Of a stretch of DNA of 64,000 nt, positions 1-8,352 are shown in pieces (the stretch's first letter is position 1; each line of letters begins with the position of its first letter). Below the pieces are notes generated by a model. It was not told the DNA's origin. It searched no databases and saw only the letters and a list, made by a program, of their open reading frames with translations. Source of the stretch: Corynebacterium stationis (GTDB lineage Bacteria; Actinomycetota; Actinomycetes; Mycobacteriales; Mycobacteriaceae). Both the position numbers and the translations under genes were made by a program. The stretch lies in assembly GCF_001941345.1 (NCBI RefSeq), contig NZ_CP009251.1, positions 1,612,001-1,676,000 on the forward strand. The letters are read 5' to 3'.

Positions 1-1
1 C

Positions 2-1162
2 GTATTCGACATGAGCGCATTCCAATCTGCGCTCGTGCAGTCTGCATACTATGGCGCATACTTCCTGCTCGCGATTCCAGCTGCCATGCTCAACACCCGC
101 TTCGGCTTCAAGGGCGGTGTCGTTATCGGCATGACGCTAGCAGCCATCGGCGCATTTCTGTTCTTCCCTGCGGCAGAAATTATGACTTTCGGAACCTTCC
201 TGCTCGCACTTTTCGTTCTCGCAGGTGGACTTTCAATTGTTGAAACTTCCGCTAATCCGTTCGTAATGTCCTTAGGGCCTGAGAAAAGCGCTACGCGACG
301 CTTGAACTTTGCGCAAGCATTTAACCCTATTGGTTCCAACATCGGTGTTCTCATGGCAACACTTCTGGTGGCTCCACACATCGGAAGTGCGGTTGAACGT
401 GCATCCCTTTCAGAGGCAGAAGCCTTGGCTCAAACCTCCTCTGAACTCGAAAAAGTCATGGTTCCATACATCATCTTGGGTGTATTGTACGCGGGTCTAG
501 CAATCGCTATCTTCTTTGTAAGAATCCCCAAGAATAAGCGCATGCAAGAAACCGACTCCAATACGGTTGCCAAAGGTGTATTCCTTCGCTTGTGGAACAA
601 CCGAACTTACCGATTCGGTGTCATTGCACAATTTTTCAACATTGCAGCACAAACCTGTATCTGGACATTCATTCCGTTCTACGTCCAGCACACGCTCGGA
701 GCTTCACACGAAACGGCCGGATGGTGGCTTCAGCTATCGCTTATCTTCTTTCTCGTCATGCGTTTTGTCATGGTCTGGTTGATGGGAAAGTACGACGGCC
801 GCAAGCTGTTGATATTTATGTGTGCTTTGGGAGTTGTTTTCACACTCATCGGTGTCCTGTCGGAGAACGTGGTCGGTGCTGTGGCCATTGCTGCACTCTC
901 TGGCTGCATTTCGCTACTCTTCCCCACCATTTACGGAGTCTCTCTAAGCGGTGTCGGCGCTGACACGAAGTTTGCCTCTTCTGGATTGGTCATGGCCATC
1001 GTCGGCGGCGCAGTTGCTCCTATGATTCAGGGCGCGATTACGGATGCGACCAACCCTCAGATCGGTTTCTCGTTCGTAATCCTCTGCTTCGTAATCATTG
1101 GCGCTTTTGGCCTTTATGCCATCAAGAACCAAGTGGAGACAAAGGAAGAATCACATGCTTAA
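2..1162 (+). CDS. fucP: FucP-type L-fucose:H+ symporter (MFS), 5' end outside window
   Basis: Inner-membrane MFS sugar permease, most like E. coli FucP, which imports L-fucose with protons. The reading frame is open to the first base of the window, so the first segment is missing; about 386 of the usual 430 or so residues are visible. Counting from the first visible Met at 11, the family block with ETSANPF (Glu near 78) matches the ETAANPF block of FucP that carries its transport Glu, and AQAFNPIGSN (Asn near 105) matches the conserved AQTFN. About ten hydrophobic segments follow. The 3' end overlaps the start of the mutarotase gene by 8 bp, so the two are translationally coupled. The fucose assignment comes from family resemblance plus the neighbour; another 6-deoxyhexose or related sugar is possible. 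Confidence 0.85.
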   Translation, partial: VFDMSAFQSALVQSAYYGAYFLLAIPAAMLNTRFGFKGGVVIGMTLAAIGAFLFFPAAEIMTFGTFLLALFVLAGGLSIVETSANPFVMSLGPEKSATRRLNFAQAFNPIGSNIGVLMATLLVAPHIGSAVERASLSEAEALAQTSSELEKVMVPYIILGVLYAGLAIAIFFVRIPKNKRMQETDSNTVAKGVFLRLWNNRTYRFGVIAQFFNIAAQTCIWTFIPFYVQHTLGASHETAGWWLQLSLIFFLVMRFVMVWLMGKYDGRKLLIFMCALGVVFTLIGVLSENVVGAVAIAALSGCISLLFPTIYGVSLSGVGADTKFASSGLVMAIVGGAVAPMIQGAITDATNPQIGFSFVILCFVIIGAFGLYAIKNQVETKEESHA

Positions 1163-1583
1163 AAATATTTCACCGCTTGTCTCTCCGGCATTGCTTAACG
1201 CATTAGCTTCCATGGGACATGGCGATGAAATCACCATCGCAGATGCCCACTACCCACGCATGGGATCCGCAGACACGGTCCTAAGAATGGACGGAATAAA
1301 AATTCCGGAGTTGCTTGACGGAATCCTGCGACTACTGCCTTTGGATCACTATCACGAGTGGCAATACGCCCTCATGAAACCTGTCGGTGGGGATGAGCAG
1401 CCAACCATCTGGCAAACTTACCGCGCTATCATTGATGAACACGACCGGGGTCTTCCCCATCACTTCGAGCGCTTTGAATTCTATGAATATGCGAGACATT
1501 CTTTCATCACTGTTATCACAGGTGAGACTGCGCAATACGGCAATATTATTCTGCGCAAAGGAATCGTCAGAGAGTCTCCATAA
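1155..1583 (+). CDS. fucU: L-fucose mutarotase (RbsD/FucU family)
   Basis: Cytosolic enzyme interconverting alpha and beta anomers of L-fucose after import. The 142 residues match the usual FucU length (about 140) and align along the whole length with E. coli FucU: the N-terminal MLKNISPLVSPALL, MGHGDEI with the conserved His, ADAHYP, and the C-terminal ITGETAQYGNIILRKG. The start is the ATG at 1155, inside the end of fucP, with an AAGGAAG ribosome site just upstream; a longer frame opening at 1098 is fucP sequence. No fucose isomerase, kinase or aldolase is visible here, so the rest of any pathway must lie to the left of the window or elsewhere. Confidence 0.88.
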   Translation: MLKNISPLVSPALLNALASMGHGDEITIADAHYPRMGSADTVLRMDGIKIPELLDGILRLLPLDHYHEWQYALMKPVGGDEQPTIWQTYRAIIDEHDRGLPHHFERFEFYEYARHSFITVITGETAQYGNIILRKGIVRESP

Positions 1584-1646
1584 ATAATCATGGCCCCTCG
1601 AAACCGAAGAGAATTCGAAGGGCCCTGCCATTGCTGCAGAAAAACT

Positions 1647-1686
1647 AAAAGTCTCGGATTTCCACTAACGTGACTCCGAGACTTTT
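1647..1686. terminator. Bidirectional terminator between fucU and the tRNA genes
   Basis: A perfect 12-bp stem, AAAAGTCTCGGA (1647-1658) with TCCGAGACTTTT (1675-1686), with a 16-nt loop. It is flanked by an A-rich tract on the left and a T-rich tract on the right, so it can work for fucU on the plus strand and for the tRNA transcript on the minus strand. A weaker, one-mismatch hairpin lies at about 1591-1625. Confidence 0.75.
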
Positions 1687-1691
1687 ATTTG

Positions 1692-1764
1692 TACCCCGTA
1701 CGGGATTTGAACCCGTGTTACCGCCGTGAGAGGGCGGCGTCCTAGGCCGCTAGACGAACGGGGC
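1692..1764 (-). tRNA. tRNA-Glu (CUC)
   Basis: On the minus strand a 73-nt cloverleaf: acceptor GCCCCGU pairs with ACGGGGU (a G-U at the first pair), the anticodon stem CCGCC/GGCGG encloses loop CUCUCAC with anticodon CUC, and the T arm holds GGUUCGAAUCC. The 3' CCA is not encoded. It is the last gene of a gltX, tRNA-Gln, tRNA-Glu string, so the synthetase lies next to its own substrate. Confidence 0.95.
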
Positions 1765-1805
1765 ATTAGGACGTGATATTACTAATTTCTTAGCAGTAAT
1801 CACTG

Positions 1806-1877
1806 CTGGCCTACCAGGACTCGAACCTAGAACGACGGTACCAGAAACCGCTGTGTTGCCAATTACACCATAGGCCA
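1806..1877 (-). tRNA. tRNA-Gln (CUG)
   Basis: A 72-nt cloverleaf on the minus strand. Acceptor UGGCCUA pairs with UAGGCCA, the discriminator is G, the anticodon loop reads UUCUGGU with anticodon CUG, and the T arm contains GGUUCGAGUCC. The U1-A72 pair is typical of tRNA-Gln. It lies 41 nt upstream of tRNA-Glu and about 160 nt downstream of gltX. In an organism with GatCAB and no GlnRS this tRNA is first charged with Glu by GltX. Confidence 0.95.
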
Positions 1878-1934
1878 TCATTGCTTTTCAGAACCGGCGT
1901 TCACCGCTCTGTGCAACGGTTAATAACTATATCC

Positions 1935-1940
1935 ACTATA
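1935..1940 (-). promoter_or_regulatory. Possible -10 element for the tRNA-Gln/tRNA-Glu pair
   Basis: The minus strand reads TATAGT here, about 57 nt before the 5' end of tRNA-Gln, in an otherwise AT-rich stretch. No good -35 hexamer is seen at normal spacing. The tRNAs could also be co-transcribed with gltX, since I see no strong terminator after gltX. A weak AAGCC/GGCTT hairpin is at 2014-2033. Confidence 0.3.
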
Positions 1941-2040
1941 CTGACCTAAGCCAAATCCCCAGCACAAAGGCAATTTCATGGCTGTAATTAGCTTCGTACT
2001 GGGGTTCATTTCCAAGCCTTAGAAGTTCGGCTTTGGGCTT

Positions 2041-3537
2041 TTATTGCGCTGGCTGCTCTGCTGCCTGAAAAGGCGTGACCGCGCGAGCGGCATTAAGACG
2101 TGCCAGGGTGGATTCCTTGCCCAGAAGGTCCATGGATTCAAACAGTGGTGGGGAAATTGCCGCGCCAGAGATAGCGACACGGAGGGCGCCGTAGGCCTTG
2201 CGTGGCTTCAGCTCCAAATCCTCGATAAGAGCCTTAGTAAGAGCCGCTTCGATGTTAGGAGTGTTCCACTCCTTTACTGCCTCTAGAGCGGTAATACCGG
2301 CCTCTAGTGGCTCAACTGCGTCTTCTTTCAGGTTCTTCTTCGCGGACTTTTCATCTAGGGTCAGTTCTTCGTCGGAGGTGACGAGGAACTTGAGAAGATC
2401 GTAGGCATCGGAAAGCACCTTGATGCGTGTTTGTACCAAGTCTGCTGCGATAGCGAACTTCTCCCCGTCGTAGTCTGCGGGAAAGTCGGTGTACTCGCTC
2501 AAATAGTTGCGCAGACGGAAAGCGAACTCTTCGGGGTCGAGCAGACGAATCTGGTCAGCGTTGATAGCCTCGAGCTTCTTCTGGTCAAAGCGCGCTGGGT
2601 TGCCCAAGACATCCTTGATATCAAAATTGGCAACCAAGTCATCAATAGAGAAGATATCTTCATCTGCAGATAGCGACCAGCCCAATAGCGAGAGGTAGTT
2701 GAGCATGCCCTCTGGGATGATGCCGCTATCGCGGTGGTTGAACAGGTTCGACTGTGGGTCACGCTTCGACAGCTTCTTATTGCCCTCCCCCATTACGAAT
2801 GGCAGGTGGCCAAATTCTGGGGTGAAGTCGGTGACGCCAATCTGCTTGAGCGCTTCGTACATGGCTAGCTGACGTGGGGTGGATGACAGTAGGTCCTCAC
2901 CGCGCAGGACGTGGGTGATCTGCATGAGAGCGTCATCGACTGGGTTAACAAGGGTGTACAGCGGTGCACCATTGGAACGCGCCACGACGTAGTCCGGCTG
3001 AGTTTCCGACTTGAATGTCATCTCACCACGTACGAGGTCGTTCCAGGACCAATCCTGTTCTGGCATGCGCAGGCGCCAGACTGGCTGGCGGCCTTCGGCT
3101 TCGAAAGCTGCAATCTGCTCGTCGGAAAGTTCGCGGTCATAGTTGTCATAACCGAGCTTTGGATCGCGGCCAGCTGCCTTGTGTCGCTCTTCTACCTCTT
3201 CGGCAGTCGAGTATGCCGGGTAGACCAGACCTGCCTCTTTGAGTTTTGCCAGGATATCCGCATAGATGTCCATCCGCTGTGACTGACGGTACGGCTCATG
3301 TGGACCGCCGACATCAACACCTTCATCCCAGCCCAGACCGAGCCAGGTCAAAGAATCTAAGATTGCTTGATAGGACTCCTCTGAGTCACGAGCTGCATCA
3401 GTATCTTCGATGCGAAAGACGAGCTTGCCACCAGTGTGGCGGGCATAAGCCCAGTTAAACAAGGCAGTTCGCACCATACCAACGTGCGGAGTACCGGTGG
3501 GCGACGGGCAAAAGCGTACGCGTACTTCTTGAGTCAT
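2041..3537 (-). CDS. gltX: Glutamyl-tRNA synthetase
   Basis: Class I aminoacyl-tRNA synthetase that charges tRNA-Glu and, where GlnRS is absent, also misacylates tRNA-Gln. The 498 residues fit the bacterial family. The HIGH-type signature appears as [10 protein letters not shown] (11-20), the KMSKS-type loop as KLSKRD (255-260), and the C-terminal anticodon-binding region follows. The ATG at 3537 starts directly before the conserved N-terminal strand. Downstream on the same strand are its two substrate tRNAs, and gatCAB occurs later in the window. The upstream neighbour is divergent. Confidence 0.97.
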   Translation of the reverse strand: MTQEVRVRFCPSPTGTPHVGMVRTALFNWAYARHTGGKLVFRIEDTDAARDSEESYQAILDSLTWLGLGWDEGVDVGGPHEPYRQSQRMDIYADILAKLKEAGLVYPAYSTAEEVEERHKAAGRDPKLGYDNYDRELSDEQIAAFEAEGRQPVWRLRMPEQDWSWNDLVRGEMTFKSETQPDYVVARSNGAPLYTLVNPVDDALMQITHVLRGEDLLSSTPRQLAMYEALKQIGVTDFTPEFGHLPFVMGEGNKKLSKRDPQSNLFNHRDSGIIPEGMLNYLSLLGWSLSADEDIFSIDDLVANFDIKDVLGNPARFDQKKLEAINADQIRLLDPEEFAFRLRNYLSEYTDFPADYDGEKFAIAADLVQTRIKVLSDAYDLLKFLVTSDEELTLDEKSAKKNLKEDAVEPLEAGITALEAVKEWNTPNIEAALTKALIEDLELKPRKAYGALRVAISGAAISPPLFESMDLLGKESTLARLNAARAVTPFQAAEQPAQ

Positions 3538-3697
3538 ACCGACAATGTTAGACCAACCAGTCCGGACGACTCCACAAAGGCAATGGCTTTGATTGGTGAT
3601 TTTTGATTCCCGTTAAGGGACGTCAACGTGGAGATAGCTCCAAGTTAAAGGGACTTAATTTTATTAGTTAATAACCCACGAAGTATTGTGGTTGGTT

Positions 3698-4807
3698 ATG
3701 TGTGCCCAACGCCCTTCTACCGCGCCTGATTTCCTGTTGTCTAGAACAACAGGTTCTGTGCGTACCCAGGGCTCGGTGCAAACCTACACGGACGTCGATA
3801 AAGCCATCGACGATATTGAGGCACAGCGCGTAGAAATGGTCGTCGGCGCACTGCCTTTCGACCTGGATAAACCCTCTGCTTTGACGGTTCCGAAGACGAT
3901 TGTTCGTGAACCTGCGGCACTCGAACCCCCAGCGTATTTCCGGCAGCAGAATCTGACCTCAGAAATCTCTGGTGTCGATCCAGACATGCACGAGCATCTT
4001 CGCCGCGTGGAAGCTGCCGTTGCCACTATTAACGCGTCCCGTTTGGAAAAGGTCGTTCTAGCCCGCGCTGTCGATATTGAATTCAACGGCCCGGTTGACC
4101 CGATGCTCGTGGCAGCGCGCTTGATCAATTTATCGAATCACCGCGATGGCTTTGCCGCGGATCTGACCCCTGCCGGCTATGACGGCACTATGTTGGTGGG
4201 CGCTTCCCCTGAGGTGCTGGTGAAAAAGCGGGGTAACGTGGTCTCCGCCTACCCCCTGGCTGGCTCGGCTGCACGTAGCGCCGACCCCGAAGAAGACCGC
4301 CTCGCCGGTGAGCGCCTTCTGACTTCTGATAAAGACCTGCGCGAGCACGCCTTTGTCGTCGAACACCTCACTGAGATTCTGGCGCCGATGTGCGATACCT
4401 TTTACGCACCCAATACCCCGCAGCTGGTCCACACCAATGAGATGTGGCACCTGGGCACGCCCATTTCCGGCACCTTGAAAAAGCCCACCACCGCGCTGGA
4501 ACTTGCCGTGCGCTGTCACCCCACCCCAGCTATTTGCGGCACCCCGACGGCTGCCGCGAAGTCCCTTATTTTCACTGCCGAAACAGACCGCGGTTTTTAC
4601 TCCGGCGCCGTGGGCTGGTGTGACGCATCCGGCGACGGCGAATACATGGTTGCCATCCGCTGCGCCGAAGTAGCCGGTGACGGCCTTACTGCGCGGGCCT
4701 GGGCCGGCGGTGGCATCGTCGAAGACTCCGACCCCGAGGCGGAGCTCGCCGAGACCACCGCGAAGCTGCAGACCATCGTCCGCGCGATGGGTATCCAGAA
4801 CTTCTAA
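3698..4807 (+). CDS. Isochorismate synthase (chorismate-binding enzyme family)
   Basis: Converts chorismate to isochorismate, the entry step to menaquinone (MenF) or catechol siderophores (EntC/DhbC). The 369 residues show the family core: RLEKVVLARA (Lys 118, equivalent to the general-base Lys of MenF), ICGTPTAAAKSLI, DRGFYSGAVGW and the C-terminal AGGGIVEDSDPEAELAET block. The ATG at 3698 is preferred; a TTG 12 nt earlier is also in frame, and neither has a good ribosome site. No other dhb/ent or men gene is adjacent, so menaquinone supply is the likelier role, because corynebacteria rely on menaquinone. Salicylate or anthranilate synthases share the fold but fit less well. Confidence 0.85.
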   Translation: MCAQRPSTAPDFLLSRTTGSVRTQGSVQTYTDVDKAIDDIEAQRVEMVVGALPFDLDKPSALTVPKTIVREPAALEPPAYFRQQNLTSEISGVDPDMHEHLRRVEAAVATINASRLEKVVLARAVDIEFNGPVDPMLVAARLINLSNHRDGFAADLTPAGYDGTMLVGASPEVLVKKRGNVVSAYPLAGSAARSADPEEDRLAGERLLTSDKDLREHAFVVEHLTEILAPMCDTFYAPNTPQLVHTNEMWHLGTPISGTLKKPTTALELAVRCHPTPAICGTPTAAAKSLIFTAETDRGFYSGAVGWCDASGDGEYMVAIRCAEVAGDGLTARAWAGGGIVEDSDPEAELAETTAKLQTIVRAMGIQNF

Positions 4808-4823
4808 GTTTTCTAGCCCTCGC

Positions 4824-4894
4824 AACAAATAGAACTGCTCCCACGACAATTGGTATCTGATTTCTCAGGCCAACTGGTGGGAGCACTATTTGTT
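4824..4894. terminator. Bidirectional terminator between convergent genes
   Basis: Long inverted repeat: AACAAATAG-aaCTGCTCCCAC (4824-4844) pairs with GTGGGAGCACTATTTGTT (4877-4894), with minor bulges and a 32-nt loop. It lies between the convergent isochorismate synthase gene and the FAH-family gene and can serve both. Confidence 0.7.
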
Positions 4895-4905
4895 AGGGGT
4901 GGGAC

Positions 4906-5718
4906 TTAAGCGTTCTCGATTGGGTTGGCAAGGATGCCGACCTTCGGGATTTCCACCTCGATGCGGTCACCGTCGTACATTGGTGCGGTGCCTGCTGGGG
5001 AGCCGGTGGTAATGACGTCGCCTGGCAGCAGAGTCATGGACTGGGAGATCTCAGCGAGGATGCCACCCATCTTCACAATCATCTGATTCGTGTTGGAGTC
5101 CTGCTTTTGCTCACGCTTGCCCTCGTGGGTCAGGTAAGCGTTGATCTTGTGATCATCGAGGTCCAAGGCATTCAAGTCGGTCTGGATCCATGGGCCGATT
5201 GGGCAGAAAGTATCAATGCCCTTCGCGCGTGCCCACTGACCATCCTGGAACTGCAGGTCACGGGAGGAAACATCGTTGCAGATGGTAAAACCTAGTACGT
5301 GGTCTTGCCAGTTTTCAGGGTCGATGTTCTTGGAGACCTTGGAGATAACTACAGCCAGCTCGCCCTCGAATTCAACCTTGGTGGCAAAATCCGGGATCTT
5401 GATGGGAGCCTCAGGGCCGATAACGGCCGTGGATGGCTTGATAAAGATGGTTGGTGGCAAAGATTCTGCTGATTCTTTAAAGACCTCAGCAACGTGGTCA
5501 GCATAGTTACGGCCCAGTGCCACAACCTTGGTCGGCAGGGTTGGGGCAAGCAGTCGAACCTCGTTGAGCTTCCACTCACGGCCGGTTGGCTCTGGAGTGG
5601 TGTATGGGGTGCCAGCGATTTCTTTCGCTACAAGCTTATCGCTTTGTGGGTCGTCGCTGTCGCCTTCAATGATGGCAAAGCAGATTCCGTCGGGGTGTGC
5701 AATTCGTCCTAAACGCAT
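4906..5718 (-). CDS. odx: Fumarylacetoacetate hydrolase-fold protein, probable oxaloacetate decarboxylase (Odx-like)
   Basis: Soluble metal-dependent enzyme of the FAH family. The 270 residues carry the expected Mg/Mn site: VEFEGELAVV (Glu 116 and 118) and the acidic NDVSSRDLQFQDGQWARAKG block (Asp 149). The short N-terminal domain is typical of actinobacterial members. The gene at this position in C. glutamicum (cg1458) was characterised as an oxaloacetate decarboxylase, and its M. tuberculosis counterpart Rv2993c also sits beside gltX; many members are annotated as hydroxyheptadienedioate isomerases or acylpyruvases. The call therefore rests on position and family; substrate is not visible in the sequence. 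No Shine-Dalgarno precedes the ATG, so a leaderless mRNA is possible. A TTTGCA-N4-TGCAAA palindrome lies 25 nt upstream. Confidence 0.75.
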   Translation of the reverse strand: MRLGRIAHPDGICFAIIEGDSDDPQSDKLVAKEIAGTPYTTPEPTGREWKLNEVRLLAPTLPTKVVALGRNYADHVAEVFKESAESLPPTIFIKPSTAVIGPEAPIKIPDFATKVEFEGELAVVISKVSKNIDPENWQDHVLGFTICNDVSSRDLQFQDGQWARAKGIDTFCPIGPWIQTDLNALDLDDHKINAYLTHEGKREQKQDSNTNQMIVKMGGILAEISQSMTLLPGDVITTGSPAGTAPMYDGDRIEVEIPKVGILANPIENA

Positions 5719-5742
5719 ATGTCAATGCTACTAAACAGTATC

Positions 5743-5758
5743 TTTGCACACTTGCAAA
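5743..5758. promoter_or_regulatory. Palindrome upstream of the FAH-family gene, possible operator
   Basis: TTTGCA (5743-5748) and TGCAAA (5753-5758) form a perfect 6-bp inverted repeat with a 4-nt spacer, 25-40 nt before the gene start on the minus strand. This is where the -10/-35 region of a leaderless transcript would be. Regulator unknown. Confidence 0.35.
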
Positions 5759-5819
5759 GGATAAGGCTAACTAGTTTACAGGCCGGTTAAGGCTCATATT
5801 CGCCCGGTGTTGCTAATTT

Positions 5820-6467
5820 TTAACAACGCTGGATTTGCAGATTTTTCTGCATATCCTTCAGCTTCTGCGGCGGACGATGCGCGGCCATGGCGAGGTAGAG
5901 TTCGGCGCACGCGATGGCATCGGTTAGCGCATTATGATTGCGGTAATTCGGCAGCCCGTACCGCGCGCGCACTCGGCTCAGCCGGAGGTCTTCCCCACGT
6001 GGAAAGGTACTCATGCGTTCCATGTGGCGGCGCTCTAGCGCGAAAGTGTCTACTACTTGCAGTTGTGGTTCTTTGCCCCAGAGCTTTTTACACGCGTGTG
6101 AATAAAAGGCGGTTTCAATCGGTGCGAAGTGTGCAAGCAATGCCTTGCCGTGCAGGGCCGCGGTGAGCATTTCTATTGCTTCTTCTAGCTCACAGCCTTG
6201 TTCCAAATCGCTATCGCGTAAGTGGTGAATGATTGCGGAGTCGCCAACATCCACGCCTTTAATCAGCACATAGTGCGCATCTTTGAGCTGCACGCGGTTA
6301 TTGATGACCGGCACCCAGCCAATGGAAACAATTTCATGCTGCTTGGGCTTTAAACCGGTAGTTTCCATATCGACGGCGAGAAACTCCACCTCCTCGATGG
6401 GAGTATTCGGTTCTGGTGCTTCAATCTCGAACACGCGCCGCGGAGAGAGAAAATCAAATAAGGCCAT
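5820..6467 (-). CDS. DnaQ-like 3'-5' exonuclease (DEDDh)
   Basis: Exonuclease-domain protein related to the DNA polymerase III epsilon proofreading subunit, 215 residues. Motif I is FLAVDMETTG (Asp 33, Glu 35) and motif III is RNHNALTDAI (His 178, Asp 183). The middle motif, normally carrying Asp, reads LAHFAPIETAF, so a Glu (118) stands at the usual third acidic position. The gene lies 15 nt after the cNMP/CBS/nucleotidyltransferase gene on the same strand and is probably the last gene of a three-gene operon with it and the lipoprotein. The pairing suggests a nucleotide-linked or RNA-processing role rather than replication proofreading, but that is inference. Confidence 0.8.
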   Translation of the reverse strand: MALFDFLSPRRVFEIEAPEPNTPIEEVEFLAVDMETTGLKPKQHEIVSIGWVPVINNRVQLKDAHYVLIKGVDVGDSAIIHHLRDSDLEQGCELEEAIEMLTAALHGKALLAHFAPIETAFYSHACKKLWGKEPQLQVVDTFALERRHMERMSTFPRGEDLRLSRVRARYGLPNYRNHNALTDAIACAELYLAMAAHRPPQKLKDMQKNLQIQRC

Positions 6468-6482
6468 GCTGTCATCTCTCCC

Positions 6483-8342
6483 CTACAAAATATTCCGGAC
6501 AGGATACTTGGTGGCCAAAGCATTTTGCATGCTCTTAATAATGGAGAAAGCATCACGAAGGTTCTCGCGCTCCATGCCGGAAAGTTGTTTGGGGTCGATA
6601 TGATAGTTCGGTTGCTGGCCAGAGCGAATCTGCGAGGCTTGATACTTCAAGGTGATAGAACGTAGGTAGTCGAAGGCATCGAGGAGGTCTTCGCTGCCGG
6701 CACGGCTGACAGTCTTGCCCGCGGATTGGCGCAGGCGCTCGCGGGTTTCTACGATGCTGTGTCCTGCAGAGAGTGAATACAGCCGCGCCATCTGCACGAT
6801 AGCGGCTGTGCCGCCTTTCTTTATGTTTAAGGTATTGGCGTACTGCCCGCTACGCTCGACCACCAGGCCCTTAAAGAAGGTCAAAGGTGGTTCTCGGCGC
6901 GCGGCTAGTGATGCCAGGTGCGCGTGCATCCGCAGGGCGTTTTTGCCGTGCGCGACGGCGGATTGATGGACTTCGTTGCCTAGTTCTTGACTGCCGGCGA
7001 TAACGCGGAAGTCAAAGAATATCTGCGCGTTGAGCAAAGCATCAGGTTCTGGTGCCCCGGTCCAATTGGCAAAGGTGCGCTCCCACTCGGTCACGGTCAT
7101 ACGCCACTGCGGGTTCATGGCCATCATGTCACCGGGGCACAGCACCTGCCCGGCACGATCAAGTCCCAGGCACACAAACTCGGTGAGCTTTTGGAAGTAG
7201 TCGTTGTGGATGGCGTGGTCGAAATCATCGCTAAGCACAAGTGCATTGTCCTGGTCTGAAGCTAAGACCATCTCCCTGCGGCCCTGGGAGCCCACGGCAA
7301 CAAAAGCAAAGTCCACCGGGGGCTTGCCATATTTCTCTATCCCTAAGGTAAAAAGCCTGCGGGCTACGCCATCGGCAGCGATAGTGATCATGCCGGCGGT
7401 TTCTTCTGGTGCTGCCCCGCTTTCAATTAGTTGAGCAACTACCTTGGTGGTACGCGTAAAGGCATCGGCAAGCTCATCGATGGAGTTCTTGCGTGAGATA
7501 TCCGCTGCGAGGAAGACTGGGTCATTGTGCAACAGGCGTGCGATATCGTTCTGCGTGACAATGCCTGTTACCCGGCCATCATCCACCACCGGCAAGTGGT
7601 GAATCTTGCGCTCGGACATGAGCATCAAAGCTTCCATGGCAAGTGCCTCTGAGCCGAGCGTTAACAGGTTGGTGGTCATCACTTCTGTGACCGGTCGGGA
7701 GGTATCTACTCCTTCGGCGACGACGCGCCCGCGCATATCGCGGTCAGTGATAATGCCAAGCAGTGCTTCGTTTTCAATCACCAGCAGTGAGGAGACGCTG
7801 TGCTCATCCATGCGCTGGGCGGCTTCGCGGATGCTGAGGTCCGGCGGGCACGACAGCGCCTTGGAAATTTTGACGTCATAGATATGCGTGCGCAGCACAT
7901 TGGTGTTGGCACCTGCATTGGCAATTTCTTCTGCCGCGGCACGGATACGGCGTGACTGGGAGGAGTAAAAGCGCGCGATATCGGGGTTACGCTTAGATAG
8001 CTGGATGAAAACCTCGCGTGGCATTTCATACACCAAACTATCTTCGACCGCCTCCATGCGATAGCGCGAGGAATTCGTACCCACCAAGGTGGAATAGCCA
8101 AACGTTAGTCCTGGGTCGCGGCGGTCCAGCAGCACATTATCGGGGCCTAAGATATCTATCGCGCCGGAGCGGATGATGCGCAAGAAATTATTGGACTCTT
8201 CAAAGTCCAAAACAATTTCCCCACGTCGGACGTAGCGCACCGTTAGTGTGGGCGCTAGTGCTTCGAGCTCTGCTTCCGGAAGGTGCCGGAAGGGCTCGAT
8301 GGACGCGAGGAAACCTGTAACCTCTTCTAATTCGACGCTCAT
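6483..8342 (-). CDS. cNMP-binding/CBS/DUF294 nucleotidyltransferase-like signal protein
   Basis: A 619-residue cytosolic protein with four parts: a cyclic-nucleotide-binding-like domain (about 10-125), a CBS pair (about 155-270), a nucleotidyltransferase-like DUF294 domain with the motif GSQGRREMVLASDQDNALV (351-369; G-S-x-G-R-x-E and D-x-D-N), and a helical C-terminal DUF294 substrate-binding region. This layout resembles the regulatory half of GlnD-type proteins. The ATG at 8342 is chosen over a frame that extends to 8411 because the cNMP domain starts directly after it and a CTAAGG site precedes it. It begins 10 nt after the lipoprotein stop and is followed 15 nt later by the exonuclease. 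The ligand and target are unknown. Confidence 0.8.
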   Translation of the reverse strand: MSVELEEVTGFLASIEPFRHLPEAELEALAPTLTVRYVRRGEIVLDFEESNNFLRIIRSGAIDILGPDNVLLDRRDPGLTFGYSTLVGTNSSRYRMEAVEDSLVYEMPREVFIQLSKRNPDIARFYSSQSRRIRAAAEEIANAGANTNVLRTHIYDVKISKALSCPPDLSIREAAQRMDEHSVSSLLVIENEALLGIITDRDMRGRVVAEGVDTSRPVTEVMTTNLLTLGSEALAMEALMLMSERKIHHLPVVDDGRVTGIVTQNDIARLLHNDPVFLAADISRKNSIDELADAFTRTTKVVAQLIESGAAPEETAGMITIAADGVARRLFTLGIEKYGKPPVDFAFVAVGSQGRREMVLASDQDNALVLSDDFDHAIHNDYFQKLTEFVCLGLDRAGQVLCPGDMMAMNPQWRMTVTEWERTFANWTGAPEPDALLNAQIFFDFRVIAGSQELGNEVHQSAVAHGKNALRMHAHLASLAARREPPLTFFKGLVVERSGQYANTLNIKKGGTAAIVQMARLYSLSAGHSIVETRERLRQSAGKTVSRAGSEDLLDAFDYLRSITLKYQASQIRSGQQPNYHIDPKQLSGMERENLRDAFSIIKSMQNALATKYPVRNIL

Positions 8343-8352
8343 GCGCCTTAGG

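Noticed and set aside
4130..4849. 239-codon minus-strand frame inside the isochorismate synthase gene
   Set aside because: Antisense of conserved catalytic motifs; no domain of its own.
5752..5774. Possible DtxR box (GGCTAAC at 5767) near the FAH gene
   Set aside because: Only the central GGCTAAC matches; the outer halves do not fit the consensus.
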